The position numbers were made by a program, and so were the translations under genes. A stretch of 64,000 nt of DNA from assembly GCA_963774415.1 (NCBI GenBank), contig CAVZEU010000003.1, positions 868,001-932,000 on the forward strand, written 5' to 3'. The notes under the pieces were generated by a model. That model worked only from the letters and a program-made list of their open reading frames with translations. It was not told the origin of the DNA and ran no database searches. This document shows, one piece after another, positions 57,869-64,000 of this stretch; positions within the stretch are counted from its first letter, which is position 1; the number at the start of each line of letters is the position of its first letter. The DNA is from SZUA-36 sp963774415 (GTDB lineage: Bacteria > Pseudomonadota > Gammaproteobacteria > Xanthomonadales > SZUA-36).

Positions 57869-59507
57869 GCAGTGGGTACAGAAGCTGGAAATGGAGGGTG
57901 TCGACCAGATCGTGGTCCGCTCGGCCATTACCTGCCAGACCCGTTACGGCGTTTGCGCCTATTGCTATGGCCGCGACCTGGCGCGCGGCCACCTGGTCAA
58001 CCAGGGCGAGGCCATCGGTGTGATCGCGGCCCAGTCCATCGGCGAACCGGGAACGCAGCTGACGATGCGCACGTTCCACATCGGCGGCGCGGCTTCGCGT
58101 GCCGCAGCGGTTGACCACATCCAGATCAAGTCCGGCGGTTCCGTGCGCCTGTACAACATCAAGACCGTTGAAAACGCCGACAAGAAACTGGTTGCGGTTT
58201 CGCGCTCCGGTGAGTTGTCGGTCATCGACGAGCACGGGCGCGAAAAAGAGCGGTACAAGGTTCCGTACGGCGCGATCATGTCGGTGCGCGACGAGGAGAG
58301 CGTCAAGCCCGGGCAGATCGTTGCCAACTGGGACCCGCATACGCACCCGATCGTAACGGAGGTCGCCGGCACGGTTCGCTTCCACGACTTCATCGACGGC
58401 CTGACGGTCAACGAAACGGTCGATGAAATCACCGGGCTGACCGACCTGACGGTGACGGATCCGAAGCAGCGCGGCGGCTCCGGCAAGGACCTCAAGCCGA
58501 TGGTCAGCCTGGTGGACAAGAAGGGCAAGCCGCTGTACCTGGCGGGCACCGATATTCCCGCGCAGTATTACCTGCAGGCGGGCTCTATCGTCAGCACGCG
58601 GGACGGCCAGGAAGTCGCGGTCGGCGATATCATCGCACGTATTCCGCAGGCGTCGTCCAAGACCCGTGACATTACCGGCGGCTTGCCGCGTGTGGCGGAC
58701 CTGTTCGAAGCGCGCAAACCGAAGGAACCGGCCATCCTGGCCGAGGTTTCCGGCATCTTCAGCTTCGGCAAGGAAACCAAGGGCAAGCAGCGCGTCGTGA
58801 TTACGCAGGACGACGGCGAAACCTCGGAGTTGCTGATTCCGAAGTGGCGCCACCTGATCGTGTTCGAGGGCGAACGCGTCGAGAAGGGCGAAACCATCGC
58901 TGACGGCGAACCCAACCCGCACGACATCCTGCGCCTGAAGGGCGTGGCCGCCCTGGCGGATTACCTGACCAAGGAAATCCAGGACGTCTATCGCCTGCAG
59001 GGTGTGAAGATCAACGACAAGCACATCGAAGTCATCGTCCGGCAGATGCTGCGCAAGGTCGAAATCCGCGAACCGGGTGACACGCACCTGCTGATGCGGG
59101 AGCAACTCGACCTGGTCCGGGTCAAGGAAGAAAACGAGAAGATCGACAAGGACGGCGGCGCGCCCGCCGAATACAGCCGCCTGCTGCTGGGTATTACCAA
59201 GGCATCGCTGGCGACCGAATCGTTCATCTCTGCAGCGTCTTTCCAGGAAACGACGCGCGTGTTGACCGAGGCCGCGGTGCGGGGTACGACCGATTACCTG
59301 CGCGGTCTGAAGGAAAACGTCATCGTCGGCCGCCTGATACCGGCGGGGACCGGCATGGCCTTCCACAAGTCGCGCAAGGGCCAGCAGGAAGAGGAGCAGG
59401 AAATCGATCTTGCAGCGCTCGCGGCGGCCGTCGCCGCCGGGGTCAGCGAGGCGGAAGAAAAGATCGAGGTCGACGAATAGGCGGGGCCCGGCACTGGTGA
59501 GGGCGGG

Positions 59508-59538
59508 GCCGGAGATATCCGGCTCCTCCGCGGTTTTT
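59508..59538 (+). terminator. Possible terminator after rpoC
   Basis: GCCGGA/TCCGGC (59508-59513 with 59518-59523) forms a short stem, and a T5 run follows 10 nt later (59534-59538). The spacing is looser than for a classical terminator. Confidence 0.35.
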
Positions 59539-59588
59539 CCCGTACGCCGGCGGACTTCCGTCGCAGGGTCGAAAATCGGCTTATCCTG

Positions 59589-59617
59589 TTGCGAAATCTC
59601 CGCTTCCCTGTCATAAT
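59589..59617 (+). promoter_or_regulatory. Promoter of the rpsL-rpsG-fusA-tuf operon
   Basis: TTGCGA (59589-59594), a 17-bp spacer and CATAAT (59612-59617) precede a 288-bp leader. This fits the start of the str operon. Confidence 0.55.
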
Positions 59618-59904
59618 CGATCAGCTAACTAGTTCAATCCCCTCATAAGAGGGGCCGGCTGGTATAAAGCGGCCGTTAACAGCCGCAATCGCGTACCAGT
59701 CCGGAGAGCCGATGTCGCCGGCGCGTGGGCCGGACTCATGGGCGCCCAATCCAGGCACAGTGTTTGGATTGGGCGTTTGATATTGTCAGGGGTTCGTGTC
59801 GAGAACGAGCCCCGGGCAAGGCGGGCCGGAAGCCCGCCTGAGCATGGCAGCCGGGCTGGTGCGTGGCCGCCGCATGTTCGCCTTTTAAAATTTGGGTAGA
59901 GCTT
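59618..59904 (+). promoter_or_regulatory. rpsL leader with two hairpins
   Basis: The 287-bp leader holds CCCCTC-ATAA-GAGGGG (59639-59654) and an 11-bp hairpin CGCCCAATCCA/TGGATTGGGCG (59743-59753 with 59765-59775). Neither has a proper T-run. A regulatory function of these RNA structures for the S12 operon is inferred from position only. I see no gene in the leader. Confidence 0.45.
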
Positions 59905-60279
59905 ATGACAACTGTAAATCAATTGGTACGCAAACCGCGCAAGCCAAAGGAATTCAAAAGTACGGTCCCCGCACTGGAGGGCTGTCCGCAGAAACGCGGC
60001 GTATGCACGCGCGTGTACACGACCACGCCGAAAAAGCCGAACTCCGCGTTGCGCAAGGTGGCCCGCGTACGCCTGACCAACGGCTTCGAGGTAACCAGCT
60101 ACATCGGCGGTGAAGGCCATAATCTGCAGGAACACAGCGTGATCCTGATACGCGGCGGCCGTGTCAAGGACCTACCCGGTGTGCGCTACCACACGGTGCG
60201 CGGCAGCCTCGATACGGCTGGTGTGAGCGACCGCCGGCAGGGGCGCTCCAAGTACGGCGCCAAGCGGCCCAAGAACTGA
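59905..60279 (+). CDS. rpsL: 30S ribosomal protein S12
   Basis: Decoding-centre protein. The ATG at 59905 gives MTTVNQLVRKPRKPKE and exactly 124 residues, as in E. coli. The streptomycin-determining segments are TTTPKKPNSALRKVARVRLT (with Lys43 in wild-type form) and GGRVKDLPGVRYHTVRG. It heads the rpsL-rpsG-fusA-tuf operon. Confidence 0.98.
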   Translation: MTTVNQLVRKPRKPKEFKSTVPALEGCPQKRGVCTRVYTTTPKKPNSALRKVARVRLTNGFEVTSYIGGEGHNLQEHSVILIRGGRVKDLPGVRYHTVRGSLDTAGVSDRRQGRSKYGAKRPKN

Positions 60280-60308
60280 TGCGGATCAGCTGAGAATCAG
60301 GAATCGCA

Positions 60309-60782
60309 ATGTCAAGAAAGCATTCAAATTTCGCACGTGAAGTACTGCCGGACCCGAAGTTCGGCAGTGAAATGGTCACCCGTTTCGTCAACATGGTCAT
60401 GAACAGCGGCAAGAAATCGGTGGCGGAGCGCATCGTGTACGGTGCGATGGAGACCATCGGCGACAAAAACAAGAGCGCGACCGCGGTCGAATTGGTCGAG
60501 GCGGCGCTGGAGAACGTCAGCCCGATGGTGGAGGTCAAGTCCCGCCGCGTCGGCGGCGCGACCTACCAGGTGCCGGTGGAAGTCCGGCCCAAGCGCCGCC
60601 AGACCCTGGCGATGCGCTGGATCATCGACGCCGCCCGCAAGCGCGGAGAGCAGAACATGCCGCAGCGGCTGGCGGGCGAGTTGCTGGACGCGGTCGAGCA
60701 GCGCGGCGCGGCCGTGAAGAAGCGCGAAGAGGTGCACCGCATGGCCGAGGCCAACAAGGCCTTCTCGCACTATCGCTGGTAA
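60309..60782 (+). CDS. rpsG: 30S ribosomal protein S7
   Basis: Primary 16S rRNA-binding protein of the 30S head and known autoregulator of the str operon in E. coli. The 157-residue protein has LPDPKFGSEMVTRFVNMVMN, KSRRVGGATYQVPVEVRPKR and the C-terminal KREEVHRMAEANKAFSHYRW. It lies 29 bp after rpsL and 26 bp before fusA. Confidence 0.98.
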   Translation: MSRKHSNFAREVLPDPKFGSEMVTRFVNMVMNSGKKSVAERIVYGAMETIGDKNKSATAVELVEAALENVSPMVEVKSRRVGGATYQVPVEVRPKRRQTLAMRWIIDAARKRGEQNMPQRLAGELLDAVEQRGAAVKKREEVHRMAEANKAFSHYRW

Positions 60783-60808
60783 ACGGTTTATTTAGAGGAA
60801 TTTTAATC

Positions 60809-62902
60809 GTGGCACGTAAAACGCCCATCGAAAGATATCGCAATATCGGCATCATGGCCCACATCGATGCCGGTAAGACGACGACGACCGAGCGTATCCT
60901 GTTCTACACCGGTGTTTCCCACAAGATCGGTGAAGTGCACGACGGCAATGCCGTCATGGACTGGATGGAGCAGGAGCAGGAGCGTGGCATCACGATTACG
61001 TCGGCTGCGACGACCTGTTTCTGGCGCGGCATGGACCAGCAGTTCAAGGAACACCGCATCAACATCATCGACACCCCCGGGCACGTTGATTTCACGATCG
61101 AGGTCGAGCGTTCTCTGCGCGTGCTGGACGGTACCGTGGCGGTGTTCTGCGCCGTGGGCGGGGTACAACCGCAGTCGGAAACCGTGTGGCGGCAGGCGGC
61201 CCGCTACCGCGTGCCGCGTGTCGCGTTCGTCAACAAGATGGACCGCACCGGTGCGAATTTTTCGCGCGTGATCCGGCAGATCAAGGAACGCCTCGGCGCG
61301 CGGCCGATACCGATACAGCTGCCGATCGGTGCCGAGGAGGGTTTTGCCGGCGTCGTCGACCTGGTCAAGATGAGGGCGATTTACTGGAGCCCCGAGAACC
61401 AGGGGCTGACCTTCGACGCCCGGGATATCCCGGAAGAGATGAAGGCGGATGCAGAGGCTGCGCACGAGGTCATGCTGGAGGCGGCGGCCGAGGCTTCCGA
61501 AGAGTTGATGGAGGCCTACCTCGAGAGCGGTGAGCTCAGCGAGGCCCAGATTATCCAGGGGCTGCGCCTGGGCACGCTGGCCAACGACATCGTGCCGTGC
61601 CTGTGCGGTTCCGCGTTCAAGAACAAAGGTGTGCAGGCCTTGCTCGACAAGGTCATCGAACTGATGCCTTCGCCGCTGGACGTGCCGCCGATCAGCGGTA
61701 TTCTCGAAAACGAGAAAGAGGCGACACGCAAGAGCGACGACGGCGAGCCGTTCGCGGCGTTGGCATTCAAGATCGCCACTGACCCGTATGTCGGCACGCT
61801 GACGTTTTTCCGCGTTTATTCCGGTGTCTTGAATTCCGGCGACACGGTTTACAACCCGGTCAAGAGCAAGAAAGAGCGGGTCGGGCGCATCTTGCAGATG
61901 CACGCCAATTCCCGCGAGGAAATCAAGGAAGTGCGCGCCGGCGATATCGCCGCCGCGGTGGGCTTGAAGGACATCACGACCGGCGACACCCTGTGTGATC
62001 TCAAAGATGTCATCACGCTGGAGCGCATGGAGTTTCCGGACCCGGTCATTTCCGTCGCGGTCGAGCCGAAGACCAAGAGCGACCAGGAAAAAATGGGTAT
62101 TGCGCTCGGCAAGCTGGCGCAGGAGGACCCGTCCTTCCGCGTCGAGACGGACGAGGAATCGGGCCAGACCATCATTTCCGGCATGGGCGAGTTGCACCTG
62201 GATATCCTGGTGGACCGCATGCGCCGCGAGTTCGGTGTCGACGCCAATGTCGGCCGGCCGCAGGTGGCCTACCGTGAAACCATACGCAAGACGGTGGAAG
62301 CCGAGGGCAAGTTCGTCAAGCAGTCGGGCGGCCGCGGTCAGTACGGACACGTCAAGATCCGCCTGGAACCGACGGAGTCCGGCACGGGCTACGAGTTCGA
62401 AAACAACATCGTCGGCGGCGTGGTGCCGAAGGAATACATCGGCTCGGTCGACAAGGGCATCCAGGAAGCACTGCAAAACGGCGTCGTCGCCGGTTATCCG
62501 GTCGTTGATGTCAAGGCAACGCTGTTCGACGGTTCGTACCACGAGGTGGATTCCAGTGAGATGGCGTTCAAGATAGCCGGCTCCATGGCCTTCAAGAATG
62601 CGGCGACGATCGCCAGCCCGGTGCTGCTCGAGCCGATGATGAAGGTGGAGGTGGTAACGCCCGAGGACTACATGGGCGATGTCATGGGCGACATGACGCG
62701 GCGCCGCGGTGTCTTGCAGGGCATGGAAGATTGTCCGGCGGGCAAGATCGTCAATGCCCACGTGCCGCTTTCCGAGATGTTCGGCTACGCGACGGACCTG
62801 CGCTCCCAGACCCAGGGCCGTGCGACGTACACCATGGAGTTCGACCACTACGCCGAGGCACCCGCCGGTGTGGTCGAGGAAATTGTGAAAAAGACCGCCT
62901 AG
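60809..62902 (+). CDS. fusA: Elongation factor G
   Basis: Translocase GTPase. GTG at 60809 (upstream AGAGGAAT) gives MARKTPIERYRNIG and 697 residues. Motifs are G1 AHIDAGKTTTTERILFYTG, G2 RGITITSAATT, G3 DTPGHVDF and G4 NKMD. Domain IV contains QSGGRGQYGHVKIRLEPTE, and the C-terminus ends with SQTQGRATYTMEFDHYAEAP. It is the conventional form, with no sign of a second paralogue in the window. Confidence 0.98.
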   Translation: MARKTPIERYRNIGIMAHIDAGKTTTTERILFYTGVSHKIGEVHDGNAVMDWMEQEQERGITITSAATTCFWRGMDQQFKEHRINIIDTPGHVDFTIEVERSLRVLDGTVAVFCAVGGVQPQSETVWRQAARYRVPRVAFVNKMDRTGANFSRVIRQIKERLGARPIPIQLPIGAEEGFAGVVDLVKMRAIYWSPENQGLTFDARDIPEEMKADAEAAHEVMLEAAAEASEELMEAYLESGELSEAQIIQGLRLGTLANDIVPCLCGSAFKNKGVQALLDKVIELMPSPLDVPPISGILENEKEATRKSDDGEPFAALAFKIATDPYVGTLTFFRVYSGVLNSGDTVYNPVKSKKERVGRILQMHANSREEIKEVRAGDIAAAVGLKDITTGDTLCDLKDVITLERMEFPDPVISVAVEPKTKSDQEKMGIALGKLAQEDPSFRVETDEESGQTIISGMGELHLDILVDRMRREFGVDANVGRPQVAYRETIRKTVEAEGKFVKQSGGRGQYGHVKIRLEPTESGTGYEFENNIVGGVVPKEYIGSVDKGIQEALQNGVVAGYPVVDVKATLFDGSYHEVDSSEMAFKIAGSMAFKNAATIASPVLLEPMMKVEVVTPEDYMGDVMGDMTRRRGVLQGMEDCPAGKIVNAHVPLSEMFGYATDLRSQTQGRATYTMEFDHYAEAPAGVVEEIVKKTA

Positions 62903-62934
62903 GTCCAGCAACGGTTAACACGAGGTAATCAGGC

Positions 62935-64000
62935 ATGTCCAAGGAAAAATTTGAAAGAACGAAGCCCCATGTGAACGTGGGAACGATTGGTCACGTGGAC
63001 CACGGCAAGACGACGTTGACGGCGGCGATGACGAAGATTTGTTCGGAATCGCGCGGTGGCACGTTCGTGGCCTACGATCAGATCGACAATGCGCCGGAAG
63101 AGCGTGAGCGTGGAATTACGATTGCGACGGCGCACGTGGAGTACGAGTCGGACAAGCGGCATTACGCGCACGTGGACTGTCCGGGGCATGCGGACTACGT
63201 GAAGAACATGATCACGGGTGCGGCGCAGATGGACGGAGCGATCCTGGTGGTATCGGCGGCGGATGGGCCGATGCCGCAGACGCGGGAGCACATTTTGCTG
63301 GCGCGGCAGGTGGGTGTGCCGTACATCCTGGTGTACATGAACAAGGCGGACCAGGTCGACGACGAGGAGTTGTTGGAGCTGGTGGAGATGGAAGTGCGGG
63401 AGTTGTTGAGCTCGTATGATTTTCCGGGCGACGATCTGCCGGTGGTGACGGGTTCGGCGCTGAAGGCGCTGGAAGGGGACACGTCGGAGATTGGGGTGCC
63501 GTCGATTCTGAAGCTGATCGAGGAGATGGACGCGTACATACCGGAGCCGGAGCGGGATACGGACAAGCCGTTTCTGATGCCGATCGAGGATGTGTTCTCG
63601 ATATCGGGCCGCGGCACGGTGGTGACGGGGCGCGTGGAGCGCGGCACGATCAAGGTGGGGGAAGAGATCGAGATCGTGGGTATCCATGCGACCAAGAAGA
63701 CGACCTGCACGGGTGTGGAGATGTTCCGCAAGCTGCTGGACGAAGGTCGGGCGGGCGACAATGTGGGGGTGTTGTTGCGGGGCACGAAGCGTGACGAGGT
63801 GGAGCGTGGTCAGGTATTGGCGCACGTGGGCACGATCACGCCGCACACGAAGTTCGAGGCGGAGGTATACATTCTGTCGAAGGACGAGGGTGGGCGTCAC
63901 ACGCCGTTTTTCAAGGGTTACCGGCCGCAGTTTTATTTTCGTACGACGGACGTGACCGGGGCGGTGGAGTTGCCGGAAGGCGTGGAGATGGTGATGCCGG
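62935..64000 (+). CDS. tuf: Elongation factor Tu, copy 2 (truncated by window end)
   Basis: The ATG at 62935 follows fusA by 32 bp with GAGGTAAT upstream. The 1,066 bases present encode about 355 residues and show no difference by eye from copy 1 at 45822. Identity begins at the GGC just before the ATG, while the upstream regions differ. Two tuf genes, one after the tRNA cluster and one after fusA, are the norm in this class, and their identity reflects gene conversion. The same NNG-rich codon bias is present. Confidence 0.98.
   Translation, partial: MSKEKFERTKPHVNVGTIGHVDHGKTTLTAAMTKICSESRGGTFVAYDQIDNAPEERERGITIATAHVEYESDKRHYAHVDCPGHADYVKNMITGAAQMDGAILVVSAADGPMPQTREHILLARQVGVPYILVYMNKADQVDDEELLELVEMEVRELLSSYDFPGDDLPVVTGSALKALEGDTSEIGVPSILKLIEEMDAYIPEPERDTDKPFLMPIEDVFSISGRGTVVTGRVERGTIKVGEEIEIVGIHATKKTTCTGVEMFRKLLDEGRAGDNVGVLLRGTKRDEVERGQVLAHVGTITPHTKFEAEVYILSKDEGGRHTPFFKGYRPQFYFRTTDVTGAVELPEGVEMVMP

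Overview
The window is a GC-rich stretch of a gammaproteobacterial chromosome. The evidence is gene order: surE/pcm-type neighbourhood membrane gene-nlpD-rpoS; yhbY/rlmE-ftsH-folP-glmM; miaB-phoH-ybeY-corC; hemA-prfA divergent from TPR lipoprotein-lolB-ispE-tRNA(Gln)-prs-rplY-pth-ychF; and tRNA(Tyr,Gly,Thr)-tuf-tRNA(Trp)-secE-nusG-rplKAJL-rpoBC-rpsL-rpsG-fusA-tuf. Protein lengths and motifs agree. Genus and species cannot be named from the sequence alone.

Layout. 1-8.2 kb: stress sigma factor and cell-wall/FtsH/GlmM housekeeping genes. 8.3-18.9 kb: accessory metabolism and transport, with a POT peptide transporter, a DMT transporter with a divergent MocR regulator, a secreted EEP-family phosphoesterase, a CadC-like TPR regulator, and the threonine-to-glycine pair tdh-kbl. 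19.0-25.5 kb: a minus-strand operon YCF48-like protein / RND (MMPL-type) transporter / DUF1302 / DUF1329, predicted to move something hydrophobic across the envelope. 25.9-30.8 kb: tRNA modification and rRNA maturation operon. 31-38.2 kb: heme, translation termination, lipoprotein sorting, isoprenoid and PRPP genes. 38.3-42.7 kb: an accessory three-reading-frame unit (secreted metallophosphatase split by a frameshift, plus a TPR protein) lodged between prs and rplY, which are usually close together. 42.9-64 kb: the translation/transcription core with four tRNAs and two identical tuf genes, the second cut by the window end.

The most unusual content is a family of nested, transposase-less repeat elements. 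Copies A (end of rpoS), B (10.1-10.6 kb) and C (upstream of hemA) share an 18-bp terminal inverted repeat, CCCGGATATTGCACCAGC. A and B are flanked by 4-bp direct repeats CTAG and TTAG. B carries an inner structured core that also occurs alone as copy D, exactly between the rpoB stop and the rpoC ribosome binding site. Copy A supplies the stop codon of rpoS.

Other points of note are single-base frameshifts in rpoC and in the phosphatase gene, a 105-bp branched inverted repeat between DUF4105 and prfA, phased repeats in front of the MocR gene, and strong NNG codon bias in tuf. No CRISPR array, rRNA operon, integrase or complete transposase gene was seen.
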